From Nageia nagi (lineage: Eukaryota; Pinophyta), in assembly GCA_050084985.1 (NCBI GenBank), contig JBITNC010000001.1:15252001-15316000 (forward strand): a DNA stretch of 64,000 bases. The letters run 5' to 3'. Every line of letters starts with the position of its first letter. Within the stretch, counting starts at the first letter, position 1. The notes beneath the pieces were generated by a model. That model worked only from the letters and a program-made list of their open reading frames with translations, did no database searches and was not told the origin of the DNA. A program made the translations under genes and the position numbers. This document shows, one piece after another, positions 44,513 through 56,330 of the stretch.

Positions 44513-47475
44513 TCTTCATCCTTCTTCATTCCTCATCTTACACCCCATTAGTGAGGTAAAACTAAGAGAAGGTATAAATTTCCTCCTCCTTTGGTTATCT
44601 TATGAATTATTTCATTTTGATACTAACATTCTTTTATGATTATGTTAGTTCAACTCTTAGCAAACATTGCCTCAATAACATAATATATTATTGCTCATTT
44701 TATTTGTTCTACTAACAATCTTTTATGTTAAGTGATTGGGAAATAATACATTATGCCAAATTTGCAATTTGTATACTAACATTTTTTTTTATTAGTTGCA
44801 ATATTGCTATTATTTTTTCTTTTACATACCTTTTATTCCTTTGGTATTAAGAGGTCTTTATATGATCAAAATGGCAATAATATGTTATAGTTAAACTTGA
44901 TTTGTTCTTATGACACTAACACATTTTGAACTATGTGTTAACTTTTTTGTTATTTGCAAAATATGGGTAATTTTTTTCTATCCTCTAGTAAACATGTTGA
45001 TAATTTAAGAGGTTAGTATATAGAAATACCATATTGTAAGCCATTTATTAAAAAGGGTGTATTTTCTTTAACATCTATATGATGAGAGCCATACAAAATG
45101 ATTTTACAATTATTTTTTTAATTACCTCTCTCATCATAGCTATTTCATAGTTTAAAAAAAAAGGAAAAGGTATTTAAAACCAATCAAATAAGGATTTTTT
45201 TTCAATTATCAATAAATAACACCATCTAGTTATCCTAAATTTTTATATATCAAAATAATAATTATTATTATATATACAAATTTAGGGGGGGTCAAATAAA
45301 AGGGTCTACGAACTGTTTGACAAAATGCCTCATCGACTTGCATGCAAAATGTGGAAACGTAGGGAAAGCACGCGACTTATTTGACACAATGCATGATGCA
45401 GATAAAGTTTCATGGACTGCACTGATCGTAAGGAGCTATACCACACTCTTCTTCCATCTTCAATTTGCCATCAGCAGAAGAGCAGAGCCCAAATACCTGC
45501 AACATATTGGAATGGAGAATGTATGGGTTGGAATCTGTGTGAGGCCCCACACTCCTTAAGAACATGATAATTGTAATTTCTGCAATGTATATCACAATAT
45601 AATCTCGTTATGCACACCATCCATCACCCATTCCTTTTCATTCAACTGCCTCATCGAACTGTAGTCTTATGGACTGTAATGGTGGCTCCTCCTGTAGCGG
45701 CCTCTGTCACACGACCGGTGGCATCACCTCAGAGATGGCACATGCATTGTTTGATAAGATGTAGATAGAGTTTCATGATCGTAGGATACACATAAAATAG
45801 AACCTTGAAAGGGCCTACAAAATTTTTTTTTACCTCATCAAAATACAATCTAATGGAATGCAATATTTGTTAAATGAAGGGCATACCAATTTCCCACTCG
45901 AACACAGTCTCATGAACCATAGTGATCATTAGGTATGCATACAATTAGCGCTTCAGATGTAGGGACCAACCTCTACATGACCTCTCCTCCTCCCTCTGCT
46001 CTGTAACAGTGATCTTTGTCATCTCGTGACCTTTCGATACCCAAAACCGATACAAGCTACCAAATGGATTCTTCCCTGCCCCTTATCATCTTCACGGCTG
46101 GGATGGTCAATAGCCGTCTGGCCGCCCCATGCACCTTACCGCCTCCACCGCCCTTCGCCTAGCCTCTCAACCTTCACGCAGCTTACACATGGCCACCTTC
46201 CAATTTTTTTTCCATAATAGTTGTTGAGCCTTTATTTTTTTTACCCACTACAAAGGGGTTTGACCTGTTAAGTCTAGGTCTAATTAACCATTTAAGGGAT
46301 TTTACCTAAGTCCTTTTTAAGTATTTCATATTTCCTAAAAACCTATGCTATTTTTAAGTAACCAAAAGACATTTTTACTTAAAATGCATACTTCAAAGAC
46401 CAATTTTAGCATAAAAGTTTTTTAGGGATCACACATTAAGTGCAAAGGAGGGAGGAACCATACTTAAAAGCCATTTTTTTTTTTGCATCCAAGTTTTAGC
46501 ACTTTAAGTAAAAAGGGGGGGAATTTGTACAATTTTTTTACTTAAATCTTTATCTAGATGGATCTTGCATGCTAAATTTATAATGCATGCTTCTTAACCT
46601 TGTTAGGAATAAAGCATGCTTAGTACTTAAAATTTTAAGTTAAATAATGCATGATGCATGTTTATTACTTAATTTTAAGTCATGGAATAATGCATGTTTA
46701 AGTTATGGATTAATGCTAAGTAGGACTTAGCCTTTCAAAATTCATTAAAGTGTTTTAATGAATTTTTGAACTTGAGCAAAGTATGCAAAATGTAAAAAGT
46801 CCTTTAGGGGTTAGTACAAAACCCATTGGACTCTTAAAGTTTCAAGTTCGTGTGGATGAAGTATTTTTAATTTACTTTATATTTTTGCACAATTTATTTA
46901 TACTTGCAAAATGTAAAATATTGAAAGTAACCCCTAAAATGAACACATACGCATGTATTTTTCCACAACATGACTTGTTTGGGGAGCCACGAGATGAGGA
47001 CAGGGTAGACTGGAGCCTTTTTAGTCCGAAGAACCAAGTGGTGGTAAGTCCATCTTAATTGCCCCTAAGACCTCTATTGGATTGGACATAACTCTATTAG
47101 GTGGACAGGCATGTGTGTAGTGATACCACATGTCCACACATCCATTCAGGGATTATCCTGATAACCTAGGAGGAAAACTAAAAACCTTAAACAAGATAAT
47201 TAAAATGGCCGATCCAAGATACATCAAATCCTTAGAAAATAGTTAGTACTTCTCCTTGTGAGAGTATATTACTGACCAAGGTGAACTGGTTGAGGATTGG
47301 TAGTACCTGGGCTCCACCTTGCAGGCATCCAGGTGAAGGCCAATTCTATACAAGAAAACAACCTCAACTTTATCCTTCTACGAATCATGGTTTATAAGTT
47401 TGCACATGTGGGACATGTTTACTTATTAGATTTTTTATATGTATAGATGGAAAATTGTAAAAATTTTCATTCTTA
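44513..47475 (+). other. Long untranslated leader of copia
   Basis: About 3 kb between primer site and gag with no element protein. It holds PPR-like fragments at 45303-45440 and about 45725-45765, and AT-rich sequence elsewhere. The last part (46980-47400) is GC-richer and has no stop-free frame of note. Confidence 0.6.
45303..45440 (+). pseudogene. PPR gene fragment inside copia leader
   Basis: One frame reads KCLIDLHAKCGNVGKARDLF, DTMHDADKVSWTALIV, which is a standard S/P repeat pair of a PLS PPR protein. Just before it another frame reads VYELFDKMPHR, also PPR-like, so the piece has a frame break. The match stops at TGATC|GTAAGG, a good splice-donor-like sequence at the same W-x-x-x-I position where the PPR gene at 20541-23215 has its intron. 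About 300 bp further, MAHALFDKM is another PPR-like scrap. It is a fragment, not a gene. Confidence 0.65.
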
Positions 47476-48240
47476 TTGCATATTTATTTTTATGTATCAA
47501 TGGTTGAAACCTTCATGCCCAAGCATATACTCGATGGTTCTAACTTTGGAATATGGGAACCTCATATGAAAGCTGAGTTACAAGCAAGGAAGCTGTGGCA
47601 GATAGTTAATGAAGACTTGGTCGCTCCTACCGATGAGAAGGCTCTTGAAATATACAACTCAAAGAATGAGTTAGCAACTTCAATGATTTATCGTGCAGTT
47701 TCAGATGACATCCTTCTCATGATCTCTTCTTCAACATCAGCAAAGGAAGCTTGGGATAGGCTAAAGAAAATTTACCTTGGGTCAAAATTTTCAAGGAGGT
47801 TCACCATTTTACAAAAGTTGTTGCAATATCATCAAGGTGAAGATGAAAGTGCTTCTATTTACTTGAACAAAATCATTGACCTTAGGACACAATTGGTTGG
47901 CTATGGGTGCAACTGGATCAATGATGAGTTCATGGTCTTCATCATTCTTCAAAGCCTTTCTACAAAGTTTAGTAACTTTATCACGGTTATGGAAACAAGG
48001 CTCGATGATGAAGAAGATGTCATCTCTCTTGATAACCTCTCTGGACTCCTTCTGAAGCATGAGGAAACTTTGAATAAGAAAATGTTGAACCTTTCTCCAA
48101 AGGACAATAACATTGCTCTAGGAGCAACCAAAACTCCTTTCAAGAAAAAGTTCAAACATTATAAATTCAAAGATAACAAGTCCTCATCTACCTTCAGGAA
48201 GTATGAGAAAAAGGGCAACAAAAATGGCAACTTCAGGTAA
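47476..48240 (+). pseudogene. Copia gag (UBN2-type), zinc knuckle after a stop
   Basis: A 254-codon frame; translation may begin at the internal Met (47500, MVETFMPKHILDGSNFGIWE). It has the copia gag pattern: F-x-x-W, KLWQIVNEDL, ISSSTSAKEAWDRLKKIYLG, and the LQKLLQYHQGEDESASIYLN region. It stops at TAA (48238). In the same frame a second stop (48277) and then NCNFCGIFGHKEYDYHKK follow, a CX2CX4H zinc knuckle whose last Cys is Tyr. The nucleocapsid part is therefore cut off and altered. Confidence 0.88.
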
Positions 48241-48381
48241 AGGAATGACAAAGCTGGATCAAGCAATCCAACACCTTAGGAAAAGTTTGATGGAAATTGT
48301 AACTTTTGTGGCATCTTTGGGCACAAAGAGTATGATTATCATAAAAAGAAATTTGCTCAAAAAGGCAAGGGAAATGCAAAT

Positions 48382-48852
48382 GTGAGAAATTTCAATAATA
48401 AAAAGAAGAACAAGCATACTGCTACTGTTGCCTACTACTCAATGACTCAAACTATTTCAAATGATTGGATTGTTGATTCAGGATGCACTAATCACATGTG
48501 TTATGAAAAGGATAAGTTTGAAAACTTTCATAATTACAAGAAGGATGTAGTTGTGATAGGTGATAATACAGTCCTTGATGTTCAAGGAATAGGGAGTGTG
48601 AAGATTCATGGAAAGACTCTTGATAATGTCTTTTACGTGCCTAAATTAAGGATGAATCTTATCTCTATAATTCAGATTACAAGGAAAGGATACTCATTTG
48701 AGTTTACCTCACACTCCTGGTGTGTTAAGAAAGGACTTGCCACCTTCATGAAAGGATCAGTAAAGGATGACCTTTATATTGTGGATCAAGTTCCTTCAAA
48801 AATGTGTCTTACTACCAATGTTTGTTCAAAGGGTAATCTTTGGCATCAATGA
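48382..48852 (+). pseudogene. Copia protease and pre-integrase region
   Basis: In frame with gag. The protease active site is NDWIVDSGCTNHM with the D-S-G triad intact, followed by GDNTVLDVQGIGSVKI and VFYVPKLRMNLISI, as in copia proteases. The frame ends at a TGA (48850) inside LWHQ-stop-LGHLNHKS, where the family has L-W-H-x-R-L-G-H, so an Arg codon became a stop. Confidence 0.88.
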
Positions 48853-48885
48853 TTAGGGCACCTTAACCACAAGAGTATTCAAGAT

Positions 48886-49774
48886 ATGAAAACTCAAGAA
48901 CTTGTGGAAGGTTTACCTAATATTTCACCCACAATTGGTCTATGTGAAAGGTGCATTCTAGGAAAGATGAATAGGCAAAAGTTTGAAAAAGATAAGATAA
49001 CTCGGGCTACTCGTCCTCTTCAGGTTGTGCATTTAGATTTGATGGGTCCATTTCAAACTAAGTCTCTAGGGGGAGCTTCTTATGTTTCTGACCTTCATTG
49101 ATGACTTCAGTAGGATGACATTTGGTTATCTACTTGAGCACAAGGATCAAACTTTTGATAGGTTTAAAGACTTCAAGGCACTTGTTGAAAATCAAACTAA
49201 TTTTAAGATCAAGATGCTGAGATCTGATAATGGGGGTGAGTATAATAGCAATGAGTTTAATGACTATTGTGTTAAACATGGGATCAAGCAGCAATTTATA
49301 ATCCCTTACACCCCTCAGCAAAATGGAGTTGCTAAAAGGAAGAATCGAACCATTATGGAAATGGCAAGGTGCATGTTGGGTAACCTTCCTAGTTTCTTAT
49401 GGGAAGAAGCTGTTCACACTGCTATTCACATCCTTAATAGGTGTCCTACTAAAGTAGTTGAAGGTAAAACTCCGTATGAAGCATGGACAGGAAAGAAAGC
49501 TAACCTCTCATACTTTAGGGTCTTCGGTTGTGATGCATTTGCCTTCATTACCTTAGAGAAAAAGAAGAAGTTGAATAAAAGATCAGAAAAATGCATCTTT
49601 GTGGGGTATGATAATCAACATAGAGGTTACAAGCTCTACTCCTCATCCCATAAAATAGTCTTTATTTCTAGGGATGTAAGTTCAATGAACTTCCTAAGGA
49701 TACGACCTCTCATGTTGAGGTGTCTAATTCAGATGATTCTTCACCTACACCTAACTGGTTGGATGATCATGTAA
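48886..49774 (+). pseudogene. Copia integrase, catalytic Glu replaced by Lys
   Basis: The zinc-domain Cys pair is LCERCILGKM. The core has HLDLMGPF and LRSDNGGEYNSNEF with both catalytic Asp. Thirty-five residues after the second Asp the family has N-G-V-x-E-R-K-N-R-T; here it is NGVAKRKNRTIMEMARCML, so the Glu of D-D-35-E is Lys. A frameshift near 49085 (GGASYV / LTFIDDFSRM) and another near 49680 break the frame. The C-terminal part (LSYFRVFGCDAFAFI, CIFVGYDNQHRGYKLY) is well kept. Confidence 0.9.
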
Positions 49775-49824
49775 GAAAGTCACCATAAGAGCAAAATTCT
49801 CCAACTCTGAGAATTACAAGAAGT

Positions 49825-50718
49825 ATGACCTTGAATAAATCTTTATTTGCGAAAATTGATAATACAAATGAGCCATCAACCTTCAAAGAAGCTTCCAAGC
49901 AAGAGTGTTGGATGGAAGCTATGAAAGTTGAGTATGAGGCGCTCATGAAAAATGAAACTTGGGATTTGGTTCCTTATCCCAATGAGAAAAATGTGATTAG
50001 AAATAAATGGATATACAAGGTCAAGTGCAATTCTGATGGAAAAATTGAAAAATACAAAGCAAGGTTAGTGGCCAAAGGATTCGCTCAAAAATATGGTATT
50101 GATTATGAGGAAACCTTTGCTCCTGTGGCCAAGATGCCTACTATCAGGATAATACTTGCTCTTTCTATAGCTCAAGGATGGAAAGCTTTTCAACTTGATG
50201 TCAAGAGTGCATTTCTCAATGGTGACTTGGATGTAGAAATCTACATGAATCAACCAGAATGATTTATTCCAAAAGGTAAAGAGTCTCTTGTGTGTAAGCT
50301 AAAGAAGTCTTTATATGGACTTAAGCAAGCACCTAGAGCATGGTACATGAAAATTTCAAGATTCTTTGCAGATATTGGTTTTTTCAAGTGCTTCTCTGAC
50401 TTAGATCTCTATGTACTCAATCAAGGAAAAGACGTGGTCTTAATTCTCCTTTATGTGGATGATCTTCTCATAACTGGCAATAATATTGAAATCATCCAAA
50501 AGTGCATCTCCAAACTGAAGGCAACATTTGAAATGACTGATCTAGGTCTCTTGGATTACTATCTTGGGATGCAAGTATACCAACACAAAGATTGTACTTA
50601 TCTTAGTCAATCTAAGTATATATTAGACATCTTGCAAAAGTTTGGAATGGAGGAGTGTAAATATGCTGTAATACCTATTTCTCCTAGAATCATGGTATCT
50701 CTGAGCTCAAATTCTTAG
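49825..50718 (+). pseudogene. Copia reverse transcriptase
   Basis: Blocks in order: FKEASKQECWMEAMKVEYEAL, NKWIYKVKCNSDGKIEKYKA, RLVAKGFAQKYGIDYEETF, APVAKMPTIRIILALSIAQG, FQLDVKSAFLNGDL, SLYGLKQAPRAWY, and the catalytic ILLYVDDLLITGNN with intact Y-V-D-D. A TGA at 50260 replaces the Gly of Q-P-E-G-F and a TAG at 50716 follows LSSNS. Otherwise the frame is continuous. Confidence 0.92.
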
Positions 50719-50745
50719 TTAGCTGATGCTACAGCTTATAGGCAA

Positions 50746-51408
50746 TTGATAGGTAGTCTTCTATATCTAACTATCTCTCGACCTGATATTGCCTTTGCAG
50801 TGAATCTGATGGCACGATTCATGCAAAAACCATATGTTGAACACCTCAATGCTGTTAAGCAAATCTTAAGGTATGTGGCAGGGACAAAGGATCTTGCTCT
50901 TAGTGCCCTTGATTGTTCTCTCCGGGTTCTCAGATTCTAATTATGGGGGAGATAGAGATGATAGAAAATCAACCTCTGCATATGTGTTTAGCATTAGTTC
51001 AGGTGCTATCTCTTGGGCATCCAAGAAGCAACCTACTATGACTGTTTCTACCACCAAAGATGAATATCGAGCCATGTCTATTGCCACCCAAGATGCTATT
51101 TGGCTGAGGCATCCTCTGAACGAAATTGGGTATGAGCAAAATGGCCCATCTCTTATCTCTTCAGATAATCAATCGGCTATCTCTTTGGCTAAGAATCCTG
51201 TATTCCATCAGAGAACCAAACATGTGGAAATCCAAGCCCATTTTATTAGGGAGAAGGTTCTAGATGACATCATACACTTGAAGTATTGTCCATCTCCTGA
51301 CAACTCTTCTAATTTATTCACTAAGCCCCTTCCTGAAGCTCAGTTCAACAAGCTTAGGGATTCTCTCAAGTTGGTGAAATTGCCCTTAAGGGGAGTGAAG
51401 TTTGAACT
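50746..51408 (+). pseudogene. Copia RNase H
   Basis: YRQLIGSLLYLTISRPDIAF and MARFMQKPYVEHLNAVKQIL, then a frameshift near 50910, then SDSNYGGDRDDRKSTSAYVF, SWASKKQPTMTVSTTKDEYR, SSDNQSAISLAKNPVFHQRT and KHVEIQAHFIREKVL. The RNase H Asp, Glu and Asp residues are present. Confidence 0.9.
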
Positions 51409-51477
51409 TTTGTTAGTGATGACAACTTCACCTCTAAGAGGCCTTTTTTGTAGTTATATTGTGTTGATTATTTTAAA

Positions 51478-51700
51478 CCTCCATGGTAAGTTTGCTCTAC
51501 GTGAGAAACTTGTACATTTTATACCTCCGTGGTAAGTTTGCTTTATGTGAGAAACTTGTTGTACAATTTTTTGAGCATATAATTGATATACCTCTGTGGT
51601 AAGTTCGCTCTGCATGAGGAACTACTTGTACATTCTATACCTCCATGGTAAGTTTGCTCTGTGTGAGAAACTTGTTGTACAATTTTTTATGCTCTATTAA
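51478..51700 (+). repeat. Degenerate tandem repeats between RNase H and 3' LTR
   Basis: Four units with the core CCTCCATGGTAAGTTTGCTC followed by TGTGAGAAACTTG, spaced about 50-75 bp. They lie in the 3' untranslated part of the copia element. Confidence 0.85.
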
Positions 51701-52160
51701 TAATCAACACATGTCTATATACAACAGGTGACTATGAGTGATGGCTTGGAATCTCTGTGATGACTTATAGTGCACCATTGATCAGTTATTTATAAGATGG
51801 CATTATTTGATTCTCTTATTTGAATATATGATGCATATAAATGATTTTGTTCATGAGTTGCTTGTAACATGCAGGATCTTCTTCAGAAATGCAGGTTACT
51901 CACCTTGTGTAAGCAAGCTCATGGAGACTCACATGTCAGCTTAAAGTTGATCGATTACTATGTACAGTGAAACCAGTTGTGGTTAATGATTGTATTGTAA
52001 ACCATTTTTTTGTCAAATGGTAATGTAGTGAGTCTCAAACTAGTTCTCAAAAAGATTCTCAAATATGTAAATGTTCTCATCTCCACTTGTGTCTCTATGG
52101 AGGACAACTCTCTCTTACTCTCTCTCTTCTCTCTTCTACGCTCTATCCCAATATTGCATT

Positions 52161-52169
52161 AAGGGGGAG
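52161..52169 (+). promoter_or_regulatory. Polypurine tract of copia
   Basis: AAGGGGGAG immediately before the 3' LTR, with a long CT-rich stretch upstream. Confidence 0.9.
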
Positions 52170-52646
52170 TGTTAGAATTTGTAATGAAATATTATGAATA
52201 TATAAACTCATTGTAAATTCAATTAGTCACTTAAAGGATATGTAGATACCTTAAGGGATTAATTGAATTCTTTATTATGTAGACTTTGACTTTACCATGT
52301 GGTTTAGTTGGTAGGTTAAAGTTAGGTGATACATTTATTGTAACCCTAACCTTACCCTTGGGTTAAAGGGAGGTTAGGGAGGTGCTCTCAAGCTATAAAT
52401 AGAGGGCCTCTCCTCTTGTAACATAACTAAGTTTTTGAAATAACTAAGTTTTTGAAGTAAGATTACTCTACTAGTTGTGTAGGAGAGGAAGAGAATTGTT
52501 GTAAGAGGTGCATAGATTGAGAATTGAGAACTAGTTGTGGATGTACTCCCAAGGAGGGAGGAACCACATTATATTTGTGTTATCTTATGTATGATTGAGT
52601 TTCCTAGTCTTGGACCTTGAGGATTAGAGTAGTTCTAAATCCTTCA
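52170..52646 (+). mobile_element. 3' LTR of nested copia (477 bp)
   Basis: TGTTAGAATTTG to AATCCTTCA. Longer than the 5' LTR by a 17-bp duplication around AACTAAGTTTTTGAA and one T. Confidence 0.95.
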
Positions 52647-53039
52647 TTCTTGGATTCCTCAAACCATCATATTGGTACCCTAATTTAAATTTGGCATGCT
52701 CCATACCAACTCATCCAACTTATGGTCGCCCAATCCATATGATGCATAGATCTCGACACCCTAGGCATTAATTTCCATTAATAGAAATCTCACAAACCTT
52801 GGATGAATAAAACATCTTACATACCTTCTAACTCAACACTTAGCCATTTTTGAGTATACAAGTTTATAGAGTGGCCAAAGCTTATAGTTTGTAGAGGTGA
52901 GTTGAGTAAGAAGATAAATAATTGTAGGACCTTACAAACTATGGATTATAATTCTCAAATACATACTAGAGGTTCTAAAAAGAGTGCTAACACCATGGCG
53001 ACTTCAAAATCATCAACTCTAGCCAAAATAGATCAAGTG

Positions 53040-54490
53040 GATATCAACTTGATAGCCATGTAAGAGGAATACCTTGAGACCACTCCAAGGGTGAACTAGA
53101 CTAAGATGGGGGTGACAAACCATATTCATACATGGAGGGCTAATCCCAATTGTATCCTTCTACAACATATAATTCCTAAAATTATTGGAAAAGGGAAATC
53201 ATTTGCATAGTTAAAGAGAGACATCATGATTGACTAGGGCATAGCTTATTATGTTCCCTATGAATCATTAACTTGCCATGAGGTGTTGTATTTGATGGCA
53301 CATAGGCATAACCAACAAGGTTATCAGATAGGAATGTTTAAGGACCAAGAGTAGGGACAAGAGTCAAAGCTAAAATTTGAAGTAATACTGGACTACTCCC
53401 CTGATTCTATTCTTCAAGCATTTGCTATCCCAACCGATTGGACTTTCCATGTGAAGAAATAGATTGATTTAAAAAGAGAGAATAATGATTTCTATAGTAA
53501 TGAAGATGAAATGATAAATTGGATTCATGAGAGATATTAGGGTAATAAAACCACACAACTTTAGTTAAGCTATGAGATCGCTCTATTTGAAAATAAGAAG
53601 GATATAGAGGTGTTACAAACACTAGCGATCATTCTGAAGAAGAAAACCCAAATAGAAGTAGATGAAGCCATGGTGTGTATGGATTACAATATCACAGAGG
53701 CACATGTATGCTATGAATTCCTAACTTTTATTTCTAATGAGATAAAGAGATATATTTTTAAAATTGAAAAATTAGATTTCAAACACTCTTTGTATCTTTG
53801 GTGGCTCTTAGCCCATCAAAACCTTAACAAACTTATGGAGGTAAGGCTACCATTGAGCTAGCGAATCCAAGTATTGGACTAGTACCGATTAACTTGAGGG
53901 TGCTAATCTTGAGCAATTTACATGGATCGTATTATGAGTTCATGAAAAAATTCTATGTAATAATAAGGTAGATGTTGATAGGAAGAGTCCCTAACAAACT
54001 ATGCAAGAGCACTATGTAGGAGCTACAAGGAGGAAATAAAGTTAATGATTGGTACTTTCTCAAAGATCGCATCATGATTATGAGGTATGGGTATTTTGAA
54101 AAATCCTTTATCTTCCCTAAGTATGTAACCCCTTAGCTATATTCCATAGAAATGGGTAGACAAATATGTGCCATAAAGACCAAGTATGGGTCTGGAGGTA
54201 GTTTTAAATCTATTGTAGATATATCGACTTCTACTAAAAATTTCACTCTTTTAGAAGTAGGTTGTAAAGATAGTATAGTAGAATTTATTGTATAAAATTT
54301 TATACTAGATATGGCAAAATCCCCATGGATGTATGATCCTTTAAGGGAGATAATAAAAATAATAAGGTTAAGCAAGAAGTGCCCAACCTTTGCCCATGAG
54401 TACAGACCTCATGTGGAATATTTTGTAAATAAAATTGAACAAGAAATAAAAATGTACCTAGAATGGAAATTTACACCCCTAAATAATGCT
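53040..54490 (+). pseudogene. Additional ORF of inner gypsy, N-terminal part
   Basis: Between integrase and 3' LTR, in sense. With stops ignored it reads as one long ORF: WRANPNCILLQHIIPKIIGK, GIAYYVPYESLTCHEVLYLM, VILDYSPDSILQAFAIPTDW, MVCMDYNITEAHVCYEFLTF and MAKSPWMYDPLREIIKII. It has no polymerase, protease or nucleic-acid-binding motif that I recognise. YSPDSI resembles FSPDTI in the decayed ORF at 1480-3545. Extra ORFs of unknown role are known in plant Tat-type elements. Confidence 0.5.
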
Positions 54491-55479
54491 TGAATGACCC
54501 TTAAGGGAATAAAGAAATACAAGAATTGGAAAAATAAGTGACAAGACTTTACCCTCAACCTAGATATCCTCACTCGACTAACAGATTTGGGTTGAGTCCC
54601 CAATAAAATCCATTCTTTCACAAAATTAAGATTTGAACATACAACAAAGATTCATCATATTGAAAATGAATTATTTAAAAAATTTAAATATGATAAATTT
54701 TAGGAGTTCAAATATTCTAAATATCCTTTGCCAGAATTTACCAGCCTCTTCCTCCTAAATTTCAAGGGAAATTAGTTATAGAAGTGAAACAAATAGAGGT
54801 TGGACAACCATCTAGCTTACAAGAGCTTGCAAAAAAGGGAGAATAAAATCCCTTAGATGCTGCTACTGCTTCCCAAGAGTCTTCTACAAAAAAGAGGAGA
54901 GTTCAGATCCGTTCTCAAAAATAACAAACCTCAAAGACAGTGGGAAAACCATTCAAGAAACCTTGCACTACACAACCCATATCGTGGAGAATTACACCTC
55001 CACCTCCCAAAATCATAGAAGAAACTTCAAGGGTTGTGGTAAAAAAAGTAGAAATATTTGATACAAAGGAATTGTAAGAGCCTCAAAATACAAACATTGG
55101 TACTCAAGAAGAGCTCCCAGAAAAAGAAGTCTTGAAAAATAAAGAAGTTCAAAAAAAGGAACACATGCAAATTCAACAAGGTGGAGGAAATGTACTTGGA
55201 GTGGGTGGATCTATAGCAACTACATAGAGAGGTGGATCAGGTGATGATGGTGGTGATGAATTTGAAACAAAAAGAGACTTAGACCCAATGGACAAAGTTT
55301 ATGATGAAGATAAGGTCATGGAGGAAGTAGAAAAAAGAAGAAATTCAAGATGCTACACCTCCAAAATAATCAGAATGCATTCAACAAGTCACAACAACCA
55401 CTTTAGGTATAAATAATCCTCATTATTTAATTCCTATAGCCTCTCAAGAGGAGATTAAATCAATTTTTTCTACATAAAT

Positions 55480-56330
55480 TGTAGAGCCTATTTATTGGGC
55501 AACTTTTGTTAATAAATCTCTTATGCTTCTTGAGCAACAGTCAAGAATTTTGAGTAAAGTAATAGAAATAGGAGACATTGAGATAGCATATATGTCTTTT
55601 AAAGAAGGATAATTGGATATTGCTTCCATGACTATAATTGATGTAAATATGCAAAATGCTATGGCAATTAACCAATCCAAGTTCTTTGTGAATATTTCAA
55701 TAGCGATTGATAAAAGTCTTCATGAAATGGAGACTAAGATAGATAAATTGAATAAGAAAATTGATCAATATAAGGAAGATTGCTCTCTTAAATAGAAAAT
55801 AGTGGTTGGATTGCAAAATAAAAATAAAGACCTACTTGCAAAACTTGATAAGCAAAAGTTAGAATTCAATAAGAGATTGATAGAAATAAAGGCTAAGTTA
55901 GATAAAACAAATCAAATCATATAAGATCTTAAAGCTCAAGTTTTAGTTATAGATGGCCAAAAGGTCAAGCAAGTTGAGGCTAGGTTACAAACTATCATAG
56001 CAACTAACAAAGTATTATTCAAAACTATTACTACTGATAAAAGGGTTTTGAAAATCCTTGGTGGAGCAAATCAGAGATAAGATGGTGACCTTATCACATT
56101 TACATTTATTAAAAGAATAAACACTACAAGCCATCAAATAGTTCAACATGTAGACCACTCTCCATGAGTTGGCTCTAGATATACTAAGATCAATTATTGA
56201 GAAAATGTAGAGTTGGTTGAGAGTCTTGACTGAGCAAGATATAATTGCCATTACTCCCAAGTCAAGACAATCATATTTGAGAAGGATTTGAGATATAGGT
56301 GAATTACAAGATTTGGTGTTCAACATGGAC
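55480..56330 (+). pseudogene. Additional ORF of inner gypsy, coiled-coil part
   Basis: Reads IAIDKSLHEMETKIDKLNKK, then KNKDLLAKLDKQKLEFNKRL, then IEIKAKLDKTNQII and further charged helical sequence, with isolated stops. Heptad spacing of Leu/Ile and the Lys/Glu content point to a long coiled coil. It follows the part at 53040-54490 across a Lys/Gln/Pro-rich linker (54780-55380) and ends about 480 bp before the 3' LTR. Confidence 0.55.

Larger units (their letters stand above)
43978..52646 (+). mobile_element. Complete Ty1/copia element inserted in the inner gypsy
   Basis: 8669 bp with LTRs of 459 and 477 bp, primer-binding site, gag, protease, integrase, RT, RNase H in copia order, and a polypurine tract. 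The target duplication TTCTT is perfect (43973-43977 and 52647-52651). The 3-kb leader before gag is unusually long and holds PPR-like fragments. The polyprotein has in-frame stops at 48238, 48277, 48850, 49786, 50260 and 50716 and frameshifts near 49085, 49680 and 50910, so it cannot make a full product. Confidence 0.96.

Noticed and set aside
45317-45559. A second PPR gene
   Set aside because: Only about one repeat pair is present, with a frame break, inside a transposable element.
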